From: Terrisporobacter glycolicus ATCC 14880 = DSM 1288
GTDB taxonomy: Bacteria > Bacillota > Clostridia > Peptostreptococcales > Peptostreptococcaceae
Direction: 5' to 3'
Length of the DNA stretch: 64,000 nucleotides
Assembly: GCF_036812735.1 (NCBI RefSeq)
Contig: NZ_CP117523.1
Location: forward strand, 3,968,001-4,032,000
Shown here: positions 56,474-64,000 of the stretch, one piece after another
How positions within the stretch are numbered: the first letter of the stretch is position 1
Layout: each line of letters begins with the position of its first letter
Position numbers and translations under genes: made by a program
Notes under the pieces: generated by a model
Seen by the model: the letters and a program-made list of their open reading frames with translations, nothing else
Database searches by the model: none
Told to the model about the DNA's origin: nothing

Positions 56474-56501
56474 AATCTTCCCCCCTCCTCAATATATAAA
56501 C

Positions 56502-56510
56502 ATTATATCA
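56502..56510 (-). promoter_or_regulatory. Extended -10 promoter of the MazG-like/yybS/gdpP/rplI/dnaB operon
   Basis: The minus strand reads TGATATAAT, a perfect TGnTATAAT, about 30 bp before the GTG start. No clear -35 box. Confidence 0.6.
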
Positions 56511-56680
56511 TAATTTGCAAGGTAAAATACAATGAAAAAAGGAGGGCTTCTACCTTCCTTCTCATAATAATATTATCAAATTATTTATATTTATAATTTC
56601 CCAAGTAATAATTTCATATTTTACTTCTATAAATTTCCCCAAATATGAAAAACTATCTTTCTTATTTACTTAAATCTAAT

Positions 56681-56714
56681 AAAAAAGCCCACCATTGATA
56701 AATCAATGGAAGGC
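56681..56714 (-). terminator. Intrinsic terminator of rpsF-ssb-rpsR
   Basis: A hairpin built on CCATTGAT/ATCAATGG and outer GCC/GGC pairs is followed by six T on the minus strand, 8 bp after rpsR. A second, imperfect hairpin with T6 follows at 56535-56560. Confidence 0.85.
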
Positions 56715-56721
56715 ATATTTA

Positions 56722-56949
56722 TTAGTCTAATGTATATGGTAAAAGTGCTATGTTTCTAGCTCTTTTTATTGCTACTGTTAATTCTCTTTGATGTTTAGCA
56801 CATGTTCCTGATATTCTTCTTGGTAATATTTTACCTCTCTCAGTTACATATTTTTGTAATCTTTGAGTGTTTTTGTAGTCTATTCTAGCGTCTTTAGAAG
56901 CACAGAATTGACAAACTTTTCTTTTCTTACGTCTTTTCTTGTTTATCAT
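56722..56949 (-). CDS. rpsR: 30S ribosomal protein S18
   Basis: A 75 aa ribosomal protein with the S18 core [20 protein letters not shown] and [16 protein letters not shown]. It keeps a CxxC (VCQFC) and the later Cys, so it is the zinc-type form. It binds S6 on the 30S platform. Last in rpsF-ssb-rpsR; GGAGGGG precedes the ATG. Confidence 0.98.
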   Translation of the reverse strand: MINKKRRKKRKVCQFCASKDARIDYKNTQRLQKYVTERGKILPRRISGTCAKHQRELTVAIKRARNIALLPYTLD

Positions 56950-56967
56950 TTAGAGTCCCCTCCTTTT

Positions 56968-57420
56968 CTAAAATGGTATTTCGTCATCATCTATTGCTTG
57001 GAAACCATTTGGATCTAATCCTTGTGGTGCCTCGAAGTTTGGTTCGAAAGTCGGTTGCGAACCTTGATGACCTTCTCCGTATGGGTTTTCAGATCTATTT
57101 TTATTGCTCTCTAAAGCTTGTACTGAATTTGCACTTACTTTAGTAAAAGTTCTATTTTCTCCAGATTGTGTTTGATATCTATCAACTCTTAAAGTTCCTT
57201 GAACTGCAACTAATCTACCTTTTGAGATATAATTTGCACAAAAGTCAGCTGCTTTTCCCATCACTTCAACAGGAATAAAGTCTGTTTCTTTAGTTCCATC
57301 TTTTTTAGTATAGTTTCTATCTATAGCTATTGTAAAGTTAGCAACAGGTGTCCCACTTCCAGGTATATATCTTAATTCTGGATCTTTAGTTAATCTACCA
57401 ACTAATACTACATGGTTCAT
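56968..57420 (-). CDS. ssb: Single-stranded DNA-binding protein
   Basis: A 150 aa SSB with an N-terminal OB fold (MNHVVLVGRLTKDPELRYIP ... RLVAVQGTLRVDRYQTQSG, about 1-105), a Gly/Pro/Gln-rich linker and the acidic tail ending DDDEIPF that recruits partner proteins. Lies between rpsF and rpsR, the conserved order. Confidence 0.97.
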   Translation of the reverse strand: MNHVVLVGRLTKDPELRYIPGSGTPVANFTIAIDRNYTKKDGTKETDFIPVEVMGKAADFCANYISKGRLVAVQGTLRVDRYQTQSGENRTFTKVSANSVQALESNKNRSENPYGEGHQGSQPTFEPNFEAPQGLDPNGFQAIDDDEIPF

Positions 57421-57462
57421 AAAAGCACCATCCTATTCATAATAAAACTAGTTAAATGCTAA

Positions 57463-57741
57463 TTAAGCACAAACTATCATATGTCTTATTACGTTTTCGT
57501 TTATTTTTAAGTTTCTGTCTAATTCTTTTGGAAGATCAGCAGAAGCTTTGAAGTTTACTAACACATAGAAACCTTCTGTGAACTTAGCTATTGGGTAAGC
57601 TAATTTCTTGTTTCCCCAAGTGTCAACTTTTTCAACTTCACCATTAGCTGAGATTACTTCTTGAATTTTATTCATTACTGCTTCTTTAACTTCGTCTTCA
57701 GCGTTTGGTCTTACAACGTAAACTAATTCATAATTTTTCAT
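57463..57741 (-). CDS. rpsF: 30S ribosomal protein S6
   Basis: A 92 aa ribosomal protein: MKNYELVYVVRPNAEDE and the later VDTWGNKKLAYPIAKFTEGFY are the S6 signatures. It is first in rpsF-ssb-rpsR, behind a consensus promoter and a leader of about 70 nt that looks like the S6:S18 autoregulatory RNA. Confidence 0.98.
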   Translation of the reverse strand: MKNYELVYVVRPNAEDEVKEAVMNKIQEVISANGEVEKVDTWGNKKLAYPIAKFTEGFYVLVNFKASADLPKELDRNLKINENVIRHMIVCA

Positions 57742-57750
57742 TAAATTTCA

Positions 57751-57793
57751 CCTCCCTTTGGACTTAACGGCTCCACTTTTGCAGAGCAGAGAA
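57751..57793 (-). ncRNA. Candidate S6:S18-binding leader RNA of rpsF
   Basis: The minus-strand leader can form a stem UGGA/UCCA enclosing GCCGUUAAG, with outer pairing CUCU/GGAG, exposing a CCG trinucleotide. A CCG in a bulge next to a stem is the feature recognised by the S6:S18 complex in many bacterial rpsF leaders. The fold is by eye and the ribosome-binding site lies within it. Confidence 0.5.
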
Positions 57794-57819
57794 ATGAGAA
57801 TAAATTCTCATACTTATGT

Positions 57820-57848
57820 ATTTTATCACTTATAATAAGCTCTGTCAA
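57820..57848 (-). promoter_or_regulatory. Consensus sigma-A promoter of rpsF-ssb-rpsR
   Basis: TTGACA (57843-57848) and TAAAAT (57820-57825) on the minus strand are 17 bp apart. An inverted repeat ATGAGAA/TTCTCAT (about 57794-57811) lies at the start of the transcript. From here to 58019 is AT-rich DNA with no gene. Confidence 0.88.
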
Positions 57849-58019
57849 ACTATTTATACCTAATTTTGCTTTGTATAATTTAATAATAATTTTTACATTT
57901 ATTTAATATTTAAAAATTTTATTTATTTTATTCAATTTATGTATATTTTCATTACTTCTGATAAATAATACAAGTATATATAGCCCCCATAACTTAAATA
58001 TATTTCATCCCAATCTCCC

Positions 58020-58047
58020 AAATGGATAGCTTAATAGCTATCCATTT
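58020..58047. repeat. Perfect 12-bp inverted repeat
   Basis: AAATGGATAGCT and AGCTATCCATTT flank a 4-nt loop. It lies just beyond the aminotransferase terminator, and may be a second, back-up terminator or a protein site. Confidence 0.6.
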
Positions 58048-58054
58048 TAAATTG

Positions 58055-58088
58055 AAAACGGACAAAGAAAACCTTTGCCCGTTTTTTA
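58055..58088 (-). terminator. Intrinsic terminator after the aminotransferase gene
   Basis: A 13-bp stem (AAAACGGACAAAG with CTTTGCCCGTTTT, one wobble on RNA) ending in A4 on the plus strand gives the T tail on the minus strand. Confidence 0.82.
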
Positions 58089-58119
58089 GTATTCACCTAT
58101 ATTATAAGTTTTATACAAA

Positions 58120-59340
58120 TTATTTATTAGTAGCTAACTCTTTTTCTTCGTTTTTAGCTAATTCTTCTCTTAATACTTCTCCCATTCTCTTTATACCTTC
58201 TACTATTTTTTCTTCAGGCATATTTGAATAGTTAAGTCTACAAGTATTGTATACTCCACCATTTGGATAGAATGACTCACCTGGAACATATGCTACATTT
58301 TTCTCTAAACATTTTTTAGCCATATCACCAGCATTAATTCCTTCTGGGAATGTAACCCAAGTAAATAGCCCTCCTTGTGGATGTGTAAACTCAACGCATT
58401 CTGGGAATTCTTCTTTCATAGTCTTTAACATTACATCTCTACGCTTAACATAACACGCTTTTATTTTTGCAACGTGCTCATCTAGATCATACATATCCAT
58501 AAATTTACTTACTTCCATTTGGCTTATTGTAGAAGCTTGTAAGTCAGATCCTTGTTTACAAATATTATATTTAGCTAGTATTTCTGGAGCTGCACAAGTC
58601 CATCCTAATCTATATCCTGGGCAGAATATTTTTGAGAAAGTTCCAAGATAAATTACTAAACCTTTAGTATCTAAAGATTTTAATGATGGTAAGCTTTCTC
58701 CATCAAATCTTAATTCCCCATATGGATTATCTTCTACTACAGGTATTTCATATTTATTTATTATTTCCATGAACTTAATACGTCTTTCTAATGGCCATGT
58801 TCTACCTGATGGGTTTTGGAAATCTGGTATTACATAAATTAATTTAACTTTATCATTTGAAGCTAGAACTTTTTCTAAATCTTCCATTATCATACCATCA
58901 TTATCAGTATTAATTTCTATAAATTCAGGCTCATAAGCTTTCATTGCATTTAATGCACCCATGTAAGATGGACTTTCACATAAAACTACATCACCTTTAT
59001 CTAAAAATGTTTTCCCTGAGAAATCAAGACCTTGTTGAGATCCACTTGTTACTAATATATCATCTGGACCTACGTTAGTTTTAAGAGTCTTGTTCATTCT
59101 TGCAGCTATCTTTTCTCTTAATGGAAGATAACCTTCTGTTGATGTATATTGTAATGCTACTCTTCCTTGTTCTTCTAATACTGCAACTGAAACTTTTTTC
59201 ATTTCCTCTACTGGAAATAATTCTGGAGCAGGCATTCCTCCTGCAAATGATATTACCTCTGGTCTAGCTGTAAGTTTTAATAACTCACGTATAGCTGACC
59301 CTTCAATTTTACTCATTCTGTCTGCAAATCTAACTGCCAT
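58120..59340 (-). CDS. PLP-dependent class I/II aminotransferase (LysN/2-aminoadipate type)
   Basis: A 406 aa fold-type I aminotransferase. Motifs: ISFAGGMPAPELFP near the start, TSGSQQGLDFSGKTFLDKGD, PDFQNPSGRTWPL, VEDNPYGELRFDG and the PLP Lys in GTFSKIFCPGYRLGW. There is no HTH domain, so it is the enzyme, not a MocR regulator. Substrate range (2-aminoadipate, aromatic or branched amino acids) cannot be set from sequence. GGGGGTG precedes the ATG. Confidence 0.88.
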   Translation of the reverse strand: MAVRFADRMSKIEGSAIRELLKLTARPEVISFAGGMPAPELFPVEEMKKVSVAVLEEQGRVALQYTSTEGYLPLREKIAARMNKTLKTNVGPDDILVTSGSQQGLDFSGKTFLDKGDVVLCESPSYMGALNAMKAYEPEFIEINTDNDGMIMEDLEKVLASNDKVKLIYVIPDFQNPSGRTWPLERRIKFMEIINKYEIPVVEDNPYGELRFDGESLPSLKSLDTKGLVIYLGTFSKIFCPGYRLGWTCAAPEILAKYNICKQGSDLQASTISQMEVSKFMDMYDLDEHVAKIKACYVKRRDVMLKTMKEEFPECVEFTHPQGGLFTWVTFPEGINAGDMAKKCLEKNVAYVPGESFYPNGGVYNTCRLNYSNMPEEKIVEGIKRMGEVLREELAKNEEKELATNK

Positions 59341-59419
59341 GTTAAAGCACCCCCTATATATTACCTAATGATCTATATAAATTTTATTAGGTTACTACAA
59401 CTGTTTAACTAAAGCCTTC

Positions 59420-59605
59420 CTATTTACTTACAATTTTCTTTATTCTTTTTTCTAAAGTTTGTCTATCTAACATAATCAATCTTTTACAGTTAGTGCATTT
59501 AATCTTTATGTCCATACCTACTCTAACTATTTCAAATTGCTTACATCCACAAGCATGTTGTTTTTTTAGTTCTACTATGTCACCTAAATTAAGATCCATT
59601 GGCAT
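59420..59605 (-). CDS. DUF951 small zinc-ribbon-like protein
   Basis: A 61 aa basic protein with the DUF951 pattern: LGDIVELKKQHACGCKQFEI and DIKIKCTNCKRLIMLDR, four Cys that may bind zinc. In Firmicutes it is found near the ssb/parB region and its role is unknown. A TTG at 59611 is too close to AGGAGG; the ATG at 59605 (10-nt spacing) fits better. Confidence 0.88.
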   Translation of the reverse strand: MPMDLNLGDIVELKKQHACGCKQFEIVRVGMDIKIKCTNCKRLIMLDRQTLEKRIKKIVSK

Positions 59606-60053
59606 AAACAATCAACCTCCTTACTAATTTAGATTTTGCTTTTGTTGCATTACTTTTTATTATATTTAATAAGTCCCCAACACATTAAACACCATTCTTT
59701 ATTTATTTTCAGTTGAAAATAAATAGATAAAACACAACTTTTTATAATAAATATTTTAAGAAGTAGTATTAATATGAACCTTAATAATTACTTTGTCTTA
59801 ATTATTTTCTGGCAATTGAAATGAATTAAGACTGATAATACTATTTATTTTAATAAAATTATTTAACTTTATTGCTTCAGTCTTTAAATAAAAAATCTTT
59901 TATTTATTCTGTGTAGATATAATTATAGTAAGAAACTAACTCAATACCATAATTATACCAATTGAGAATACAAATGTAAATTTCTTATTATCATATTTTT
60001 AATAATCACAACAATAAAAAGCTTTTCCACAGTAATATTTAATGCATCAAATA
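59606..60053. other. 448-bp gene-free region
   Basis: Between DUF951 and the HTH-TPR gene I find only AT-rich DNA, a short inverted repeat TTTATTTTCA/TGAAAATAAA (about 59702-59723), and a single one-mismatch DnaA-like TTTTCCACA (60023-60031). Reading frames here are below 20 codons without ribosome-binding sites. It may hold the DUF951 promoter and a small RNA I cannot prove. Confidence 0.5.
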
Positions 60054-61346
60054 TTATATAATATCTAACTCTTTATACATAATAACACCTTTTTGATAAT
60101 ATTCTAATTCTCTTTCTTTTGATATGCTCGAATATAACTTCCCTAATTCAATGTATAAACCAGCTAGTATTTTCTTACTTTCTAAGCCTTTTGCAATATC
60201 TATACACTTATTTAAATAATCTATTGATGTTTCTATTTCATCCTTATTCTTATACATATCAGAATAGAATTTTAATGACTTATACTCATAGTACTTGTCT
60301 TTATTTTTAATAGATGATACTAAGGCTAGTTTACAATATCTTTGAGCCATCTCATATTCGCCTCTTTTTACATAAGAATCTATCATATTAAACAAACTTT
60401 CCATCATATATTGGTTTTCATCTCTCTTTGTAATATCATATACTTTTTGAGAATATTCTAAGTGCTTATCTATATCTCCCATTTCTGAGTAAATCTTACT
60501 CATAGATAAGTACACTTTAGCCAATCTATTTTTATTTTCTTCTTTTTCTATTATTTCTAATGCTTTATTAAAGCATTCTTTAGATTCAGAAAATTTACCA
60601 ATATTTAGAAGATTTTTAGCTTTTAAGACTAAAATATTAACCTCTTCTTTTATACAATCTTCATTATCTATTCTATCTATTTTTTCCATAAACTCTAATG
60701 ATTTCTGCGGTTGATTTAGTTTCATATAACACTCAGAAATTTTACTGTATAACTCCTTGTATATATCTGCATCTTCTATGTTACTTTCGTCTAGAACCTC
60801 TTTTGCAAACATAAAATGAGTTAATGCTCCCTTATAGAATTCATCTATCATATATATATTTCCTATATTAACATAACAATTATATATATCATCTTTATCT
60901 TCATTTTTTATAAAATAATATAGTGCTTTTTCATAATAATATACGGCACAAGTGTAATCTCCTTTTTTACAATTAATCTCAGCTAATAGGTTATTACATT
61001 TACCGTAATTTTCATTCAACTTGTACTCTTTGCATATATCTATAATTTCTTTTATTTGTTCTTCTGCTTTTTCTAACTCATCACATTTAATATAAATTTC
61101 ACTTTTTAGTATTAGATTATCTGTTATTTTTTTAGACTGCATCTCTTTTGTCTCTAGCAAATAATCTACACTCACCCCTAATTTATTCGACAAATATTCC
61201 AACAACTCATAACTTGTATGTGATTTGTCTCTTTCAATATGACTTATTTGAGCTGCTGTAATTCTGTCTCCAGCTAATTCTTTTAATGTCATATTTTGTT
61301 CTTTCCTAAGCTTTTTTATTTTTTCCCCTAAACTTAATATATTCAT
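60054..61346 (-). CDS. XRE-type HTH regulator with TPR repeats
   Basis: A 430 aa regulator. An N-terminal HTH_XRE (about 6-63: KKLRKEQNMTLKELAGDRIT and AQISHIERDKSHTSYELLEY) is followed by about eight or nine TPR-like helical repeats (about 75-420), including YYFIKNEDKDDIYNCYVNIG and a final YIELGKLYSSISKE. The layout recalls RRNPP peptide-sensing regulators such as Rap or PlcR, but no peptide gene is visible nearby. A poly-G ribosome-binding site precedes the ATG. Confidence 0.85.
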   Translation of the reverse strand: MNILSLGEKIKKLRKEQNMTLKELAGDRITAAQISHIERDKSHTSYELLEYLSNKLGVSVDYLLETKEMQSKKITDNLILKSEIYIKCDELEKAEEQIKEIIDICKEYKLNENYGKCNNLLAEINCKKGDYTCAVYYYEKALYYFIKNEDKDDIYNCYVNIGNIYMIDEFYKGALTHFMFAKEVLDESNIEDADIYKELYSKISECYMKLNQPQKSLEFMEKIDRIDNEDCIKEEVNILVLKAKNLLNIGKFSESKECFNKALEIIEKEENKNRLAKVYLSMSKIYSEMGDIDKHLEYSQKVYDITKRDENQYMMESLFNMIDSYVKRGEYEMAQRYCKLALVSSIKNKDKYYEYKSLKFYSDMYKNKDEIETSIDYLNKCIDIAKGLESKKILAGLYIELGKLYSSISKERELEYYQKGVIMYKELDII

Positions 61347-61536
61347 TAATATTTACTCCCCCCCTTTTTTAAGTTATTATCATTTTATAATATAATTATA
61401 ACTTATATTTACATTAAAAACATCACTAAAATATTCCTTTTTCTAATTATATTTTTTGTGTATAAATATTTAATATTATAAAAAAATGCATTAAATATTG
61501 AATATTAATTATAAATTTTTTACATGTAATACATAT

Positions 61537-61567
61537 AAAAGAAGGTATTAATTAAATTAATACCTTC
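61537..61567 (-). terminator. Intrinsic terminator after spo0J
   Basis: Arms GAAGGTATTAATT/AATTAATACCTTC, with AAAA on the plus strand giving T4 on the minus, lie just after the spo0J stop. Confidence 0.85.
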
Positions 61568-61577
61568 TTCATTTCCG

Positions 61578-62447
61578 TTAATCTTCATCCATCATCATGG
61601 ATAAGATGTCATTCAATTCTTCTTCATTATTGTATACTATTTCTATTTTACCTTTTTTCTTACCTTTAGATATATTTACTTGTGTCCCAAATATATTAGA
61701 AAGTCTTTCTTCTGCGTTAATTATATAAATGTCTTTTTGTTTCTTTTCTGATTTCTTAACTTCTTTGTTAGAAATAATTTTTTTTGCTATTTCTTCTACT
61801 ACTCTAACAGATAAATCATCTTTAACTATTTGGTTGGCTATTTCTAGTTGTTGATCATAATTTTCTATTCTAAGTAATGCCTTTCCATGACCAGGTGTTA
61901 TTTCTCCACTTTCAATCATTTTAATTACTTTTTTTTGCAAATTTAGCAGCCTTAAAGTATTGGTAATGTGAGGTCTACTTTTCCCCACTGCCTCTGATAA
62001 CTCTTCTTGAGTAACCTTATAATTATCTATTAAACTCTTATAGGCAATAGCTTCTTCTATAGCATTTAAATCTTCCCTTTGTAAGTTTTCTATAAGAGCA
62101 ATTTCCATTATATCTTTAATTGGTATATTCTTAATCACAGCTGGTATTTCTTCTTTTCCTGCCATAATAGATGCCCTATATCTTCTTTCACCCGCTATAA
62201 TCATATAATTATTCTCATCTGTGGGTTTTAAAACTATTGGTTGTAGCACTCCTACATTTTTTATAGAATTAGATAATGCTTTTATTCTTTCTTCATCAAA
62301 TTCTTTTCTTGGTTGGTTTTTGTTAGGTCGTATATTAATCAATTTTATTTGTACAATCTCTTTTTTATCAACCTCTTCATTTATTTCAGGAATTAAAGCG
62401 CTAAGACCTTTTCCTAATCTTTTACTTCTTCTAGGTGTATTATCCAT
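61578..62447 (-). CDS. spo0J: ParB-family chromosome partitioning protein Spo0J
   Basis: A 289 aa ParB CTPase that loads on parS and spreads. N-terminal SKRLGKGLSALIPEI, the CTP-binding boxes with MIIAGERRYRAS (about 77-88) and ENLQREDLNAIEEA, the central HTH (TQEELSEAVGKSRPHITNTLRLL) and a C-terminal dimerisation part. A parS-like site is present at 49411-49426. Overlaps the soj unit by close spacing (1 bp). Confidence 0.95.
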   Translation of the reverse strand: MDNTPRRSKRLGKGLSALIPEINEEVDKKEIVQIKLINIRPNKNQPRKEFDEERIKALSNSIKNVGVLQPIVLKPTDENNYMIIAGERRYRASIMAGKEEIPAVIKNIPIKDIMEIALIENLQREDLNAIEEAIAYKSLIDNYKVTQEELSEAVGKSRPHITNTLRLLNLQKKVIKMIESGEITPGHGKALLRIENYDQQLEIANQIVKDDLSVRVVEEIAKKIISNKEVKKSEKKQKDIYIINAEERLSNIFGTQVNISKGKKKGKIEIVYNNEEELNDILSMMMDED

Positions 62448-62448
62448 A

Positions 62449-63222
62449 CTATATTACATCCTCCTCTAATTCAATAAATTCTTCTGCTAACTCTTTATAT
62501 GCTAATGTCCCCCTACATTTTGAATCATAATAAATCACCGGTTTTCCATAGCTTGGTGCCTCAGCAAGTCTTACATTTCTAGGAATTAATGTGGTATATA
62601 CACTCCCTTTGAAGTATTTTTTTACTTCTTCAACAACTTGAATAGACAAATTTGCTCTTCCATCAAACATGCTAAGAACTACACCTTGTATTTCAATCTT
62701 AGGATTTAATCTCTTTTTCACTAATTTATATGTTGACATTAGTTGACTGACACCCTCTAGTGCATAATATTCACATTGTATAGGTATTAAAACACTATCA
62801 ACTGCAGTCAATGAGTTTATAGTAAGCATACCTAAAGAAGGAGGACAGTCTATAAAAATATAATCATATTCATCTTTTATTTTGTCTACACTATCTCTTA
62901 ATTTATACTCTCTATCACTTTCATTGGCCAACTCTATTTCTGCCCCAGCTAGCTCACTAGCTGCTGCTACAATCTTTATATTATCAAACTCTGTGTCAAT
63001 AATAGCTTCTCTTATATCTAAGCCATCTATTATAACTTCATATATAGTATTTTCTACAGTATTTTTATCAATTCCATAACCACTAGTAGTATTCCCTTGG
63101 GGATCCATGTCTAAAACTAATACTTTTTTGCCTAATTGTCCTAAACTTGCACTTAGATTAACATTAGTTGTTGTCTTTCCTACTCCACCTTTTTGGTTAA
63201 AAATTGCTACAGATTTTCCCAT
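62449..63222 (-). CDS. soj: ParA-family ATPase Soj
   Basis: A 257 aa ParA ATPase with deviant Walker A KGGVGKTTT (about 11-19), DMDPQGNTTSGYG and Walker B DYIFIDCPPSLGMLT. It works with Spo0J in origin segregation and DnaA control. GGGGGAAAT precedes the ATG. It is first in soj-spo0J, separated from noc by a terminator. Confidence 0.97.
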   Translation of the reverse strand: MGKSVAIFNQKGGVGKTTTNVNLSASLGQLGKKVLVLDMDPQGNTTSGYGIDKNTVENTIYEVIIDGLDIREAIIDTEFDNIKIVAAASELAGAEIELANESDREYKLRDSVDKIKDEYDYIFIDCPPSLGMLTINSLTAVDSVLIPIQCEYYALEGVSQLMSTYKLVKKRLNPKIEIQGVVLSMFDGRANLSIQVVEEVKKYFKGSVYTTLIPRNVRLAEAPSYGKPVIYYDSKCRGTLAYKELAEEFIELEEDVI

Positions 63223-63247
63223 AAAGATTTCCCCCTTTTTCTTCTTT

Positions 63248-63275
63248 TAAAAAAAGATTACTGCTAAGCAGTAAC
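63248..63275 (-). terminator. Intrinsic terminator between noc and soj
   Basis: TTACTGC/GCAGTAA arms followed by eight T on the minus strand lie just after the noc stop. Confidence 0.8.
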
Positions 63276-63278
63276 CCC

Positions 63279-64000
63279 TTATTTTTTAGGAATTTTGACT
63301 ACAACTTCCATGTAATCTCCTTTATCTATTTCATTATATTTTGCTTCAATTCCTGTATTCTTTATGGCATCATATGCTTGTTTTAATGTATTAAGATATA
63401 TTCTAATACCTACTGAACATTTTATATTCTGTTTCTTTTCAGGTTCGCTCTCTGCTCTTAAAGCCTCTAATGTATCATTAATTAATTTTTCCGTTTTCTT
63501 AACTGTAAGCTCTTGTTTAACTACTTTTTGAATAATTTCCATCATTAGTTCTTCATTAGGCAACTTAAGCAATGCTCTTGCATGTCTTTCAGTCAAACTA
63601 TTTTCAACAAGATATTGCTTTACAGTATCAGGAAGTTTTAATATTCTAAGTTTATTAGCTATAGTTGATTGATTTTTACCTAATTTTTCAGCCAACTGTT
63701 GTTGGGTAAAATTATGTTCTTTTATTAAATTCTCATATCCTAGAGATTCCTCTATAAAATTCAAATCTTCTCTTTGTAAATTTTCTAATAAAGCTAAAAC
63801 TGCAGAATATTGATCTGACATATTATTTATTATTGCTGGTATCGTTTTTAGTTCAGCTAATTTTGCTGCTCTTAGCCTTCTTTCCCCCGCAACTAACTCA
63901 TATCCATCTTCTTTTTGTCTAACAGTAATTGGTTGAAGTATTCCGTACTCTTTTATGGATTTACTTAATTCTTCTAATGCATTAATTGAAAATACTTTTC
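63279..64000 (-). CDS. noc: Noc-type ParB-like nucleoid occlusion protein, 5' end beyond window
   Basis: The coding frame runs off the right edge. The visible 240 codons begin within the ParB N-terminal fold (SINALEELSKSIKEYGILQP and then LVAGERRLRAAKLAELK), followed by ENLQREDLNFIEE, an HTH (FTQQQLAEKLGKNQSTIANK) and the helical C-terminus. Position upstream of soj-spo0J and the gene pair layout match noc of Bacillus and clostridia. It shares ancestry with Spo0J but should bind different sites; those were not found in the window. Confidence 0.9.
   Translation of the reverse strand, partial: KVFSINALEELSKSIKEYGILQPITVRQKEDGYELVAGERRLRAAKLAELKTIPAIINNMSDQYSAVLALLENLQREDLNFIEESLGYENLIKEHNFTQQQLAEKLGKNQSTIANKLRILKLPDTVKQYLVENSLTERHARALLKLPNEELMMEIIQKVVKQELTVKKTEKLINDTLEALRAESEPEKKQNIKCSVGIRIYLNTLKQAYDAIKNTGIEAKYNEIDKGDYMEVVVKIPKK

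Noticed and set aside
57742-58119. tRNA or other stable RNA in the rpsF upstream gap
   Set aside because: No cloverleaf arms or TTCGA-type loop; the gap is explained by promoter, leader and terminator elements.
59774-59824. 16-codon hydrophobic frame as a signal peptide gene for the HTH-TPR regulator
   Set aside because: Opposite strand to the regulator, no ribosome-binding site, no export signal.
60023-60031. TTTTCCACA as an extra DnaA box
   Set aside because: One mismatch, single copy, no partner boxes near.
61186-61194. TTTGTCGAA on the minus strand, a Spo0A-box match
   Set aside because: Inside the HTH-TPR coding region, isolated, not near a promoter.

Overview
The window is very AT-rich, densely coded DNA from a spore-forming anaerobic Firmicute. 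SpoIIR, a SipL-type LysM/DUF3794 coat protein, YabG and Veg point to Clostridia. The gene content and order (spoIIR/sipL side, soj-spo0J-noc, rpsF-ssb-rpsR, gdpP-rplI-dnaB, dnaD-dnaI, purA) most resemble the oriC-proximal region of Peptostreptococcaceae (Clostridioides, Paraclostridium and Romboutsia relatives). This family-level placement is inference from gene content; no search was run. Noc, Soj and Spo0J lie at the right end and most genes are on the minus strand, so oriC and dnaA probably lie just beyond base 64000, with the minus strand leading. I call 68 protein-coding genes. I see no rRNA, tRNA, CRISPR array, insertion sequence or prophage.

Layout. 1-7000: sporulation and housekeeping (spoIIR, a FadR-type regulator, ispE, sipL, veg, yabG, a DUF1638 gene, a secreted NlpC/P60 protein). 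7000-10800: SEC-C protein, UPF0489 protein, RNA pseudouridine synthase, rRNA-type methyltransferase, DUF3298-type protein. 10870-16170: pyrF-carA-carB behind a leader with two PyrR recognition sequences and a terminator. 16170-26700: nitroreductase, M29 aminopeptidase, a luxS - methionine synthase activation protein - short metH operon, an epimerase-like protein, a GlpA/GlpB-like flavoprotein pair, a YitT membrane protein. 27800-34400: a sugar operon made of a PRD regulator, ascorbate-family PTS IIA/IIB/IIC, split transketolase and a transaldolase-family enzyme. 34600-47200: accessory genes: a Crp/Fnr regulator facing a DUF606 transporter pair, a uracil-DNA-glycosylase-like protein, a FetAB-type ABC exporter, PadR, a TtcA-like enzyme, heme oxygenase with a Fur box, an acetate transporter, a MerR/GNAT divergent pair, a class III nucleotidyl-cyclase-like orphan, rlmH, walJ and an M1 peptidase. 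47300-64000: replication, translation and segregation core (dnaD-dnaI, purA, dnaB, rplI, gdpP, yybS, a MazG-like gene, rpsR-ssb-rpsF, an aminotransferase, DUF951, an HTH-TPR regulator, spo0J, soj, noc).

The most interesting signals are largely non-coding. Six DnaA-box sequences are packed into about 130 bp between dnaB and a small unknown gene. A near-perfect parS site sits between the convergent dnaI and purA genes. Two tandem PyrR sites precede pyrF. A MerR-style promoter with a 19-bp spacer and an internal dyad separates MerR from GNAT. A 14/15 Fur box lies upstream of heme oxygenase. The best protein candidate for an undescribed function is the cyclase-like orphan at 43249-44070. Together the oriC-near elements suggest that replication initiation (DnaA), segregation (Spo0J/parS, Noc) and the helicase loader and helicase genes are organised within one chromosomal neighbourhood.
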